A stretch of DNA of 64,000 nt from CAINVV01 sp964506325. GTDB lineage: Bacteria; Bacteroidota; Bacteroidia; Bacteroidales; Prolixibacteraceae. The DNA lies in NCBI GenBank assembly GCA_964506325.1, contig CAZDLO010000004.1, forward strand, positions 26,037-90,036, in the 5' to 3' direction. Below the pieces are notes generated by a model. It was not told the origin of the DNA, made no database searches, and saw only the letters and a program-made list of their open reading frames with translations. Positions 42,284 to 51,472 of this stretch are shown here, one piece after another. A program made the translations under genes and the position numbers. Every line of letters starts with the position of its first letter. Position 1 is the stretch's first letter.

Positions 42284-44761
42284 TCAGATTTTTTCGCCGA
42301 TAGTTTCAGCGATCTGCCCTTTCACCAAAGTATTCAATGCTTCAGGCGCCAGTCCGGCCGGGTTGACAGGCGGCAAAAATGTTACTGTAATCTTTGATCC
42401 GGGTTTTATCCTTTTCTTTCCGGATGACATGCCCTCATAGGCACCGGAAATTGCAACAGGCACGATCGGGATATTCAGTTCGGCACTGATAACAGCATAC
42501 GTTTTTTTGAAATCGCCCAATTTACCGGTTGTTGTCCTTGTCCCTTCGGGGAATATCATGATCTTTTTGTTCAGTTTGACAACTTCTGCCATCTTTTGTA
42601 AAGACTCTTTCAGGTCTTTGGCAAGGTCCATCACAATGATGTTGGAGCGGCGTGCCACAAATAGACGCAACCGGCCTTTCATATGACTCTTTTTGGCATA
42701 GGAGTAAGTTTCCTTCCTCATTTCGTGACTTAGGCAGGAGAGCACAAGGAACCCATCGAGTTTGGTTTGATGGTTGGGAGTAATAAAACAAGCCCCTTCC
42801 GGAATGTTCTCAGTACCAGAAACATTGAACCTGAAGAAAAGGCTGAAGAACCTCCGGACAGTATTAATGATAAAATGATAGAGGAAGGAAGTTCTGGGCA
42901 GATCTACCGGGATGCTTTCCTTCAGATTTCCGGACCATGAGGTGCTGTGTTCCTTGTGGAACAGCTTATTGGCCTTAATATAATCGGCAATTTTACCAAT
43001 CGACGGAAATTTGAGCAATTGTTCCTCGTCAAATTTGATACCAAAGGTTTGCTCAATATAATCAATCAATCCCATTTTCCCCATCGAATCCATGGCCACA
43101 TCGAATACAAGATGGTCGTCGGGGGAAATATCCATATCAACCTGGGTTTCGATGTAGGTCTTCACTGCCCGGTATTCTTCTGTTTCCGGCAGCTCTGCCC
43201 TGTTCTTTTTACCCAGATTGTCCTGAATGAGCTCTTCCAGTTTAAACCGTTGCAATTTGGATAGCCTGGTCCGGGGAAGGTCGGTTTTTACGAGTGTAAA
43301 CTGCATAATCCGCTTGTAGGAGCTCAGTTCTGCATTGAATGGAGAAATTACCTGGTCCCTGAAATATTGATTGAGGTCGGAAATGCCATTGTCTGCCAGG
43401 AATTGATAATCAGGGACGATGGCTGCATGCAGCATCTCCTTATATATAAAGACTCCGGCCTCTTTGATGGATTTTGAATAGAATTCCAGTTTCTGTTCTA
43501 ATTCAACCGGGTTGATGTTTTTCCCGTTTGGAAGTACTATAATCTCTTTTTTCCGGCCGGTGATATATAGGAATCCCTCCTCGTCAAATCGACCAAGGTC
43601 GCCGGTATAAAGCCATCCATCCTTAAGTACTTCTGCTGTCTCTTCCGGACGGTTGTAGTATCCCTTCATCACGTTAGGCCCCTTGGCTACAATTTCCCCG
43701 TCCCTTATTTCGACTGTCATGCCTGGCAGAGCCTCACCCGTAGATCCGATTTTTATCTTGCCCGGACGCGGAAAAGTAATCATGGGTGCTGCTTCTGTCA
43801 TGCCAAAACCTTCCAGGATATCGAACCCAATGGCATAAAAGAAGGTTCCGACCTCCTTATTCAGGGCTGCTCCGCCAGCAATCATAAATTGCAGGTGACC
43901 TCCCAGTCCCTGGTGTACTTTCTTGAATAGTTTCTTGCCCAGTTTTCTGCTCTTTGTCAGATAGACCAATTTCAGAAAAGTTCTGGCTAAAAAGCTTTTG
44001 TTGATCTTGGCCATCAGTCCACGATATATGAGTTCATAGAGTCGTGGTACCCCGATGAAGACAGTGACAGCGTTGTCCGCCAGTGTTTTCATCAGGTCGG
44101 ATGACTGCATGGAGGGCGATACGACAGCAATACCGCCGGAATAGAAAGTTACCATCATAGATCCGACAAGGGGAAAAATGTGGTGTAGCGGCAGCAGAAC
44201 AAGAACCTGGCATTCTGAGTGAAATATTTTTGCGTCAACTACCGCCTTCATGTTGGCAAGTATATTGGTGAAGGAGAGCATAACTCCCTTCGGGCTGCCT
44301 GTTGTACCTGAAGTATAAATTATAACGGCTGTTGTTTCGTTGTCCCCGGGACCGATCCAGGTGGATTTTTCGTGATCCTCAACCGGAATGTTATTTTCAA
44401 AAAGAACTTCTTCCGGCCGGTGTATACTTTTTTGCAGAACCTTTTCATAGGGTTCCTTCATCCCTTCACTTAGAAAAATAAGGTCAGGTTTACAGTCATC
44501 GATAATATAGGCAACATCATCAGGAGAAGCCATAAAGTCGATTGGAACTGCAATGCATTTGTTTTGCAGTGCTGCATAAAATGCGAAAAACCACTCAACC
44601 CTGTTTTCTGAATAGATGGCTACCTTGGAATAACCTTTGGTGTCGAAAAGGAGTGAATATTGCTGTATATGCTGCAACAGCTGTTGGTAAGTGAAATCTC
44701 CCTGCTGGGAAATGATCGATTTTTTATCAGGATTGTTCCTGGAAATAATTGCTTCAATCAT
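42284..44761 (-). CDS. Acyl-adenylating ligase-ACP-acyltransferase fusion
   Basis: An 825-residue three-domain protein. Residues 1 to about 500 are an AMP-forming acyl ligase with the YTSGTTGSPKG P-loop, GFGMTEAAP and YTGDLGRFDEEGFLYITGRKKE. Residues about 535-610 are an acyl carrier domain with the phosphopantetheine Ser in AMDSMGKMGLIDYIE. Residues about 640-825 are PlsC-like, with the HX4D motif NHQTKLD, the MIFPEGTRT motif and IPIVPVAISG. A fatty acid could be activated, loaded onto the ACP domain and passed to a lysophospholipid. E. coli Aas has the acyltransferase and ligase in the opposite order and no ACP. It is divergent from acs. Confidence 0.87.
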   Translation of the reverse strand: MIEAIISRNNPDKKSIISQQGDFTYQQLLQHIQQYSLLFDTKGYSKVAIYSENRVEWFFAFYAALQNKCIAVPIDFMASPDDVAYIIDDCKPDLIFLSEGMKEPYEKVLQKSIHRPEEVLFENNIPVEDHEKSTWIGPGDNETTAVIIYTSGTTGSPKGVMLSFTNILANMKAVVDAKIFHSECQVLVLLPLHHIFPLVGSMMVTFYSGGIAVVSPSMQSSDLMKTLADNAVTVFIGVPRLYELIYRGLMAKINKSFLARTFLKLVYLTKSRKLGKKLFKKVHQGLGGHLQFMIAGGAALNKEVGTFFYAIGFDILEGFGMTEAAPMITFPRPGKIKIGSTGEALPGMTVEIRDGEIVAKGPNVMKGYYNRPEETAEVLKDGWLYTGDLGRFDEEGFLYITGRKKEIIVLPNGKNINPVELEQKLEFYSKSIKEAGVFIYKEMLHAAIVPDYQFLADNGISDLNQYFRDQVISPFNAELSSYKRIMQFTLVKTDLPRTRLSKLQRFKLEELIQDNLGKKNRAELPETEEYRAVKTYIETQVDMDISPDDHLVFDVAMDSMGKMGLIDYIEQTFGIKFDEEQLLKFPSIGKIADYIKANKLFHKEHSTSWSGNLKESIPVDLPRTSFLYHFIINTVRRFFSLFFRFNVSGTENIPEGACFITPNHQTKLDGFLVLSCLSHEMRKETYSYAKKSHMKGRLRLFVARRSNIIVMDLAKDLKESLQKMAEVVKLNKKIMIFPEGTRTTTGKLGDFKKTYAVISAELNIPIVPVAISGAYEGMSSGKKRIKPGSKITVTFLPPVNPAGLAPEALNTLVKGQIAETIGEKI

Positions 44762-45014
44762 ACCTTAATTTTTTATAAAGTGATGTTGCCCGGCATTCTA
44801 ATTTACCTCCGCTTTGATTGACCGGTTTTACCTGACAGAGGAACCTTCCTGAAACGAATTATACAAAGTAATAAATTATTGGGTTCATTACCAAAAACAG
44901 CCTGTAACTTAGTAAATAGTAAAATAGTAACCTATTTTCATGCTTTTTGTAAAAAGGTTTAATAGTTTTACAAAGAATCTGCTATTTAATAATCACACTA
45001 AACGAGGCTTATTT

Positions 45015-46910
45015 ATGGAAAGAAGCGATGAAAGAAAAGTATTTATGCCCTCACAGGAGGTTGTGAACCAGGCAAATGTGAAGGAGTACGACCAAATGTA
45101 CCAATATTCCCTGAATCAGCCCGAAGCCTTTTGGGCAGAACAGGCGGAACACCTCTCCTGGTATAAAAAATGGGACAAAGTTTTGGACAAGAGCAATCCT
45201 CCTTTCTTCAACTGGTTTACCGGAGCAAAAACCAATATTATTCTCAACGCCATCGACAGGCACCTTGTTTCTGCAACCAGGAATAAGCTGGCTGTAATCT
45301 GGAAAGGTGAACCGGGCGATTCCAGGACCTATTCTTACCATGCATTAAACCGCGAAGTTTGCCAGTTTGCCAATATCCTGAAAAGCATGGGGGTCAAAAA
45401 GGGGGATGTTGTAACAATCTATATGCCTCAGATTCCTGAACAGCTCTTCGCCATGCTTGCATGTGCCAAAATTGGTGCTGCCCACAGTGTGGTTTATGGC
45501 GGTTTCAGTCATGAGGCACTGGCCGATCGCATCAATGATGCCAACAGCAGGGTCGTAATAACTGCTGACGGTGGATACCGGCGAGGTAAGGTTGTGGAGA
45601 TGAAAAGCGTGGTCAACAAAGCCATGGAATTGTCTCCCACCATGGAGATCTGCATTACCGTGAAGCGAACAGGTGTCGATGTCTACATGGAAAATGACAG
45701 GGATTACTGGCTGCACGATCTGAAAGCCTTGCCCATAGCTGCCAACAGGTGTGAAACGGAGGAGATGGATTCTTCAGACATGCTCTTCCTGCTCTACACA
45801 TCAGGATCCACAGGCCGGCCCAAAGCGCTGGTCCATACCCACGGAGGTTACAGTGTATACACGGCTACGACACACAGGATGGTGTTTGACATTAAGCCTG
45901 AAGACCGTTACTGGTGCGCTGCAGACCCGGGATGGATCACCGGGCACAGCTATATTGTTTATGGCCCGCTGATCAACGGTTCGACCATCATGTTGTACGA
46001 GGGGGCACCCAACCATCCCTATCCAGACAGATGGTGGAAAATGGTCGAAAAATATGGTATCAATATTCTGTACACTTCCCCGACAGCCATCAGGGGATTG
46101 ATGCGATTCGGCGATTCATGGCCCAACAGAAATGATATCAGTTCACTGAGGCTCCTTGGATCTGTAGGTGAGCCTATTAACTCAGAAGCATGGAACTGGT
46201 TTCACAAAGTGGTTGGCCGTGGGAACTGCCCGATTATGGATACCTGGTGGCAGACAGAGACCGGTGGATTTGTCATTGCACCCTTGCCCATCACGCCTCT
46301 AAAGCCCGGGTCGGCTACCAAACCATTTTTTGGAAATGACCTCGCCGTTGTGGACGACGCCGGTAATGAGGTTCCTGCCGGTGAAGAGGGAACCCTGGTA
46401 ATCAAGACACCATGGCCCGGACTGGCAAAGTCGGTATTCAATGATCCGCAACGTTTTATCGACACCTATTGGTCCAAATACAAAAAGCAGGGTTGGTATC
46501 ATACCGGTGATTCAGCCAAAAAGGATGAGGACGGATACTTCTGGATTATAGGCAGGAATGATGATGTAATCAAAGTTAGCGGTTATAGGTTGGGATCTGC
46601 TGAAATAGAGGGGGTAATGGCCAGGCATCATGCAATAGTCGAATCAGCAGCCATCGCATTGCCCCACAATCTGAAGGGGAATGCGATCCATATTACCGCT
46701 GTTCTCAGGCCCGGTTACGAACCAGGAAAAGAGCTGGAACATGAACTGATCATTCACATGGAAGAACATCTTGGTAAAATTGCCCGCCCTGAAGCCATAA
46801 TTTTTGCGGATGCCTTGCCAAAAACCAGGAGCGGAAAAATTATGAGAAGGCTTTTAAAGTCCAGGGCGATGGGACTGCCTGACGGCGACCTGAGTACCAT
46901 GGAGGAATAA
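45015..46910 (+). CDS. acsA: Acetyl-coenzyme A synthetase
   Basis: Activates acetate (or propionate) to acetyl-CoA via an acyl-adenylate. Motifs in order: YTSGSTGRPKALVHTHGG, WCAADPGWITGHSY, DTWWQTETGG (the Trp that limits the acyl pocket to acetate/propionate), YHTGDSAKKDEDGYF and the C-terminal PKTRSGKIMRR with the Lys that is acetylated in many Acs enzymes. I place the start at ATG 45015 (MERSDERKVF), 631 residues, because a GAGG sequence sits 10 bases upstream; an extension to 44940 is possible. Length is close to the family's 640-650. Single gene, divergent from the ligase fusion. Confidence 0.9.
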   Translation: MERSDERKVFMPSQEVVNQANVKEYDQMYQYSLNQPEAFWAEQAEHLSWYKKWDKVLDKSNPPFFNWFTGAKTNIILNAIDRHLVSATRNKLAVIWKGEPGDSRTYSYHALNREVCQFANILKSMGVKKGDVVTIYMPQIPEQLFAMLACAKIGAAHSVVYGGFSHEALADRINDANSRVVITADGGYRRGKVVEMKSVVNKAMELSPTMEICITVKRTGVDVYMENDRDYWLHDLKALPIAANRCETEEMDSSDMLFLLYTSGSTGRPKALVHTHGGYSVYTATTHRMVFDIKPEDRYWCAADPGWITGHSYIVYGPLINGSTIMLYEGAPNHPYPDRWWKMVEKYGINILYTSPTAIRGLMRFGDSWPNRNDISSLRLLGSVGEPINSEAWNWFHKVVGRGNCPIMDTWWQTETGGFVIAPLPITPLKPGSATKPFFGNDLAVVDDAGNEVPAGEEGTLVIKTPWPGLAKSVFNDPQRFIDTYWSKYKKQGWYHTGDSAKKDEDGYFWIIGRNDDVIKVSGYRLGSAEIEGVMARHHAIVESAAIALPHNLKGNAIHITAVLRPGYEPGKELEHELIIHMEEHLGKIARPEAIIFADALPKTRSGKIMRRLLKSRAMGLPDGDLSTMEE

Positions 46911-47082
46911 AAGATCATTTTTGCGAAAAAATATTAAAATTGGCTGTTATGTTAATAAACAGTTCCAATGAAAATTTCTATATTCATAACATTCTCGGCC
47001 TTTTTGACGTATTAGCTTAACTTCCTGAAATCCAATTACCTACAAATATGATCATAACAGAAACCAAACAACACATCCACAA

Positions 47083-48372
47083 ATGACCAGACGAATCATT
47101 GGAATTAAGGAAAAGCTCCCCTTGCTGGAGAGCTTGCCTCTCAGTTTTCAGCATCTGACTGCAATGTTTGGAGCGACAATCCTCGTTCCGATCCTTTTGG
47201 GTATTGATCCTGCCATCGCCTTGCTGATGAATGGAATTGGCACCCTGATCTACTCCTGGATTACCAAGGGAGGCATACCGGCCTACCTGGGCTCCAGTTT
47301 TGCATTCATTGCTCCTACATTACTGATAATCAGTACTTATGGAAGTTTTAGCAATGCCCAGGCTGGGTTTATCTTTTTTGGCTTATTCTTCGTAGTTATC
47401 TCCTACGTGGTAAAACAATGGGGTATCAAGTGGATTGACGTGATAATGCCGCCTGCAGTAATGGGGGCGGTTGTTGCCATCATCGGACTTGAACTGGCAC
47501 CGGTTGCTGCTCAGCAGGCAGGTCTTGCTCCCTGGCCTACTTCGGTCGGACAGGTTGTTCCTCCCTTCAACGTTGATTCAAATGTGTTGATTGTATCACT
47601 CTTTACGTTGTGCGTTGGTATGGCCGGCAGTGTGTTGTTCAAGGGTTTTATGCAGGTTATTCCAATACTCTTTGCAGTGGTTGCCGGATATTTCCTGGCA
47701 TTTTTCATGGGAATGGTTGATACTGCAGCAATCAGTAATGCTGCCTGGATTTCGCTTCCAAAATTCCATGCACCTGTTTTCAATCTTCAGGCAATTATTA
47801 TCATTGCTCCGGCATGCATAGTTGTTTTGGCCGAACATATTAGCCACCTGATTGTCACAGGGAAAATAACAGGTGAAGACCTGATGAAGAAGCCGGGACT
47901 TCACCGTTCCCTGCTTGGTGACGGAATAAGCAATATACTGTCAGGTTTTACAGGTTCACCGCCCAATACAACCTATGGCGAGAATATCGGAGTGATGGCC
48001 ATTACCAGGGTTTATTCTGTTTGGGTAATCCGGGGTGCAGCCATCCTTGCCATCGCTTTCTCCTCTGTAGGGAAAATTTCGGCAGCAATTTCAACAATTC
48101 CGACTCCTGTTATGGGTGGAATAACCATGTTGCTTTATGGAGTTATTGCGGTACAGGGTTTCAGGATGTTTGTCGAACAGAAAGTCGATTTCAGTAAAAA
48201 CAGAAATATGGTTTTGGGGGCAGTCACCTTCGTCATCGGAGTCAGTGGTGCCGCCATCAACATCGGCTCAGTCCAACTGAAGGGAATGGCTTTTGCTGCC
48301 ATTGCCGGAGTTGTCCTTTCCCTGATTTTTTACCTCCTGGATAAACTTGGAGTAATGAATAAAGACGCCTGA
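47083..48372 (+). CDS. Uracil/xanthine permease
   Basis: A 429-residue nucleobase:cation symporter-2 (NCS2/NAT) protein with about 12-14 membrane helices, importing uracil or a purine by proton symport. Motifs seen: SLPLSFQHLTAMFGATILVP at the start, AYLGSSFAFIAP, the MPPAVMGAVVAIIGLELAP region, and the NAT signature region DGISNILSGFTGSPPNTTYGENIG shown by its core SGFTGSPPNTTYGE. The S-P-P-N-T-T-Y pattern favours a uracil-type transporter (UraA) over xanthine. Single gene with a strong terminator. Confidence 0.88.
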   Translation: MTRRIIGIKEKLPLLESLPLSFQHLTAMFGATILVPILLGIDPAIALLMNGIGTLIYSWITKGGIPAYLGSSFAFIAPTLLIISTYGSFSNAQAGFIFFGLFFVVISYVVKQWGIKWIDVIMPPAVMGAVVAIIGLELAPVAAQQAGLAPWPTSVGQVVPPFNVDSNVLIVSLFTLCVGMAGSVLFKGFMQVIPILFAVVAGYFLAFFMGMVDTAAISNAAWISLPKFHAPVFNLQAIIIIAPACIVVLAEHISHLIVTGKITGEDLMKKPGLHRSLLGDGISNILSGFTGSPPNTTYGENIGVMAITRVYSVWVIRGAAILAIAFSSVGKISAAISTIPTPVMGGITMLLYGVIAVQGFRMFVEQKVDFSKNRNMVLGAVTFVIGVSGAAINIGSVQLKGMAFAAIAGVVLSLIFYLLDKLGVMNKDA

Positions 48373-48416
48373 CGAAAATAATTTTACTGGTACAATTTAT
48401 TTGACAAGTGCTATTT

Positions 48417-48451
48417 AATGGCTGTTTCACAAGGAACAGCCATTATTTTTT
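48417..48451 (+). terminator. Terminator of the nucleobase permease gene
   Basis: AATGGCTGTT (48417-48426) pairs perfectly with AACAGCCATT (48435-48444), loop of 8 bases, followed by ATTTTTTA. Confidence 0.9.
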
Positions 48452-48488
48452 ACTTAATTTTATACCTTCATAGAATAAATTTCACTGC

Positions 48489-49178
48489 ATGACCATTGAA
48501 CAACAAGACCTGATTGACAAATGTGTGATTTTTGTAAAAAACGAGCTGGCAGCGGGTGAAAAGGGCCATGACTGGTGGCATGTGGACAGGGTATGGAGAC
48601 TGGCCCGTCATATATCAGCATCGGAACCTGTCGACCAGTTTATTGTCGAGCTTGCTGCACTGCTTCATGATATTGCGGATTCCAAATTTCATGGCGGTGA
48701 TGAAGAGATTGGTCCGGCTAAAGCAGCAGCTTTTCTTTCCTCCCTGAATATTCAGGAGTCAGCTGTCAGTCATGTTGTACATATTATCCGGAATATCTCT
48801 TTCAAAGGAGGACACAAGTCATCAGAATTCACCTCGCCCGAGATGTGTGTTGTACAGGATGCCGACCGGCTGGATGCAATGGGAGCCATCGGTATTGCCC
48901 GTGCGTTTCATTTTGGCGGATATAAAAACAGGTTGCTTTACCACCCTGACATCAAGCCAAATCCGGGTATGACCAAAGAGGAATACAAACACAGTGATGC
49001 CCCGACCATCAATCATTTTCACGAGAAGTTGCTTCTCTTAAAGGACCTGATGAATACTCCCACAGGCAAGGCCCTTGCCGGGAAGAGACATACGTTTATG
49101 GTTCAGTTTCTGGATGAATTTGAGGCTGAATGGCACAATGTTACCGGCATTTCACATTCAGGGGCGGGACAAAATTGA
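48489..49178 (+). CDS. HD-domain phosphohydrolase
   Basis: A 229-residue metal-dependent phosphohydrolase of the YedJ-like group. The HD superfamily pattern is complete: His in HDWWHVDRVWRLARHI, His-Asp in LAALLHDIADSKFHGG, and the later Asp in VVQDADRLDAMGAIGIARAF. No signal peptide. The natural substrate of this group is not established; nucleotides are likely. It lies 110 bases after the permease stop on the same strand, behind that gene's terminator, and is followed by the MATE gene. Confidence 0.87.
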   Translation: MTIEQQDLIDKCVIFVKNELAAGEKGHDWWHVDRVWRLARHISASEPVDQFIVELAALLHDIADSKFHGGDEEIGPAKAAAFLSSLNIQESAVSHVVHIIRNISFKGGHKSSEFTSPEMCVVQDADRLDAMGAIGIARAFHFGGYKNRLLYHPDIKPNPGMTKEEYKHSDAPTINHFHEKLLLLKDLMNTPTGKALAGKRHTFMVQFLDEFEAEWHNVTGISHSGAGQN

Positions 49179-49315
49179 TTCGGATCAGGATCTGCAGAAA
49201 AAATAATCCGGCTCCTTTCGCAGTTGAATCTTTTACAAACTGCATTGTTTGGAAACAGAACAACAGGCATGACGTACAACTACAATCATCCCCTTCAAAT
49301 GGTACTCTTGAATTT

Positions 49316-50644
49316 ATGATTACACACTCGTTTCGTGACACCTGGAAAATTGCAGGCCCTATAATGCTTAGTCTTCTGGCGCAGAATATTGTAGGGGTAA
49401 CTGATACCGCTTTCCTCGGAAGAGTTGGTGAGGTTGAGCTTGGGGCATCTGCGATCGGAGGAGTCTTCTATCTAATCATATATATGGTGGTCTTCGGTTT
49501 TACAACAGGGGTACAAATCTTAATTGCCAGGCGAAGCGGCGAGAAGAATCACACTTCCATCGGCCGCATTTTTGACAACAGCTTTTATTTTGTAGGATTT
49601 ATTTCATTGTTGTTTACTGCGGTTATTTTCTTTTTAGGACCGTTGTTTCTCAGAATGATACTCTCTTCTGAGGCCATTTTTCAGGCCAGTTCTGAATATC
49701 TGAAATATCGGGTGCTTGGACTCTTTTTTGCGTCCTCTGCACTGTTGTTCCGTTCTTTCTACACCGGAATTTCCTTTACAAAATATTTGAGCATCAGTGC
49801 CGGAATAATGGCAGTCTTGAATATAATACTCGATTATGCCATGATATTCGGTCATTGGGGATTTCCTGAGATGGGTATCCGCGGAGCCGCAATAGCATCA
49901 TCCATTTCTGAAGCCTGTGCTTTACTGTTTTTTGTTTGGGTTACCTGGGGAAATAAAAGGCTGGCCATGTATAATTTATTTGCCCTTGTCAAACCTGATT
50001 TTGCTATTATCAGGAAGATTCTGGATACTTCGGTGTTTGTGATGATGCAATTTATTTTATCCTTTGGCAGCTGGTTTGTATTTTTTATGATGATTGAAAA
50101 GATGGGTGAACGGTCCCTTGCCGTTTCCAATATCATTCGGTCGGTCTATATCTTCCTGATGATACCCGGTTGGGCCTTCGGTTCAGTAACAAGTACACTG
50201 GTCAGTGAAGCATTGGGAGAAGGAAAGCCGGAAAGTGTGATCCCTATTATTTTCAGGATTGTAAAATATAGTTTCATATCACTGTCAGCAGTAATTCTTG
50301 TTGCACTGGTATTCCCCCGGTTGGCCATATCCGTCTATACCAGCAATCAGGACCTTGCCCAGGCAACCTTGCCCTCATTCTATATTATACTGGGAGCGCT
50401 AGCTGTTTTTTCAGTTACGAGTATCTTTTTCAATGGATTACTTGGAACGGCCAACACGAAGACTTCCCTGTTGATTGAGGCCATAACGCTATCTGCCTAC
50501 CTCGGATTTACATGGTTGAGTGCCGTGCACCTGAAACTTGCTATTGAATGGGTCTGGCTGGCCGAATATGTCTACTTTATCCTGATTGGTGCCTTATCAT
50601 TGTGGTACCTGACCAAAGGCGACTGGAGAACAAAAAGAATATAG
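49316..50644 (+). CDS. MATE family efflux transporter
   Basis: A 442-residue inner-membrane multidrug/toxin extrusion protein with about 12 helices. Family blocks are IAGPIMLSLLAQNIVGVTDT at the start of helix 1, FLGRVGEVELGASAIGG, and GFTTGVQILIARRSGEKN, the DinF/NorM-like loop. I place the start at ATG 49316 (MITHSFRDTWKIAGP); the frame opens further upstream to 49130, overlapping the HD gene, but that adds 62 non-membranous residues not expected in the family. Two small hairpins follow the stop. Confidence 0.87.
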   Translation: MITHSFRDTWKIAGPIMLSLLAQNIVGVTDTAFLGRVGEVELGASAIGGVFYLIIYMVVFGFTTGVQILIARRSGEKNHTSIGRIFDNSFYFVGFISLLFTAVIFFLGPLFLRMILSSEAIFQASSEYLKYRVLGLFFASSALLFRSFYTGISFTKYLSISAGIMAVLNIILDYAMIFGHWGFPEMGIRGAAIASSISEACALLFFVWVTWGNKRLAMYNLFALVKPDFAIIRKILDTSVFVMMQFILSFGSWFVFFMMIEKMGERSLAVSNIIRSVYIFLMIPGWAFGSVTSTLVSEALGEGKPESVIPIIFRIVKYSFISLSAVILVALVFPRLAISVYTSNQDLAQATLPSFYIILGALAVFSVTSIFFNGLLGTANTKTSLLIEAITLSAYLGFTWLSAVHLKLAIEWVWLAEYVYFILIGALSLWYLTKGDWRTKRI

Positions 50645-50651
50645 AGGATAA

Positions 50652-50668
50652 AATCCTGCTTCAGGATT
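50652..50668 (+). terminator. Short hairpin after the MATE gene
   Basis: AATCCTG (50652-50658) and CAGGATT (50662-50668) form a 7-bp stem with a 3-base loop; a second small stem, ACCTG/CAGGT, follows. No clear T run, so the terminator function is uncertain. Confidence 0.4.
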
Positions 50669-50732
50669 AAATTATCACCTGTATGTCAGGTTCTTAATAA
50701 TGAAAAGCCTGGTGGTGAAGCGGAAAATGAAT

Positions 50733-51461
50733 TCAGTTGGAGGAACTCTCTTTCCCTGTTTTTTTTGTTGTATTGGTAATAAAGAGGTAGAAGCTGTTCT
50801 CCCCGAACCTGGAATCCATTACACTGCTGCAGCAAAGATTCAACTTGTTGGCAGTAATGTTCTTCCTGAAATCATTTCTGAAATCGATACTCTCAGGGTT
50901 AAAAATACTAAGTGGCAGCAACGATAAAATTGCCAGCCAGGTAACCCAGAATGTGACCTGTGGCGAAAATTTCAAGGTCGACCATTTGACAAAGGCAAAT
51001 ACTGCAATCAACAGCAAAACCGCCATGGAGATGGTATTAAGCATGTTTAATCCCCCTGAGGCATTGATTATCTGTGAAATATCACCCGGGGAAAAGGTTA
51101 GAGCATTCGCTCCGTACGGGATCTTATTGACTGCGAAATACTGTAGTAAAAGCATCTCTGCCATTACAGCAGTCAAAGAGCCTGCAGCAAAAAGAACCCT
51201 TGCAACGACCGGCGAAAAATAATCGATGAGTAAATAGGGAATAAGCATCAATGCTGAGAGTCTCAACGCAAGAATCACATCAAACCTTATCCCATAAAGC
51301 ACCAGGAAAATGCTTCCGGAAGGATAACCGGCCTTGACTGAGATAATCACAATTTCATAAAACCTCAACAGCACAATCAGTCCGGTGAGCAGGAGGCTCA
51401 ATGTGACAAAACGCTGGACCGACTGGCGTATCAAATACCCTATCGGAGGAGAGTATTGCAT
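50733..51461 (-). pseudogene. LtaS-like membrane domain without catalytic domain
   Basis: A 242-residue polytopic membrane protein that resembles the N-terminal transmembrane part of LtaS-like phosphoglycerol/phosphoethanolamine transferases: five or so helices, with the YGIRFDVILALRLSALMLIP helix pair characteristic of that domain. In complete proteins a soluble alkaline-phosphatase-type catalytic domain follows; here translation stops after a short Ser/Lys-rich tail, and only 88 bases remain before the MATE stop. Either a 3' deletion has removed the catalytic part or this is a membrane-only paralogue. It starts 11 bases after the YaiO gene's stop. The frame is intact and codon use looks normal, so it may still be expressed. 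Confidence 0.6.
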
Positions 51462-51472
51462 TGTGGAATAGG

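Noticed and set aside
46911..47082. Purine riboswitch before the nucleobase permease
   Set aside because: No pairing pattern with the conserved loop-loop core could be found; only AT-rich leader sequence.
49130..49315. Upstream extension of the MATE gene
   Set aside because: It overlaps the HD gene and adds 62 polar residues before the first membrane helix; ATG at 49316 matches the family start.
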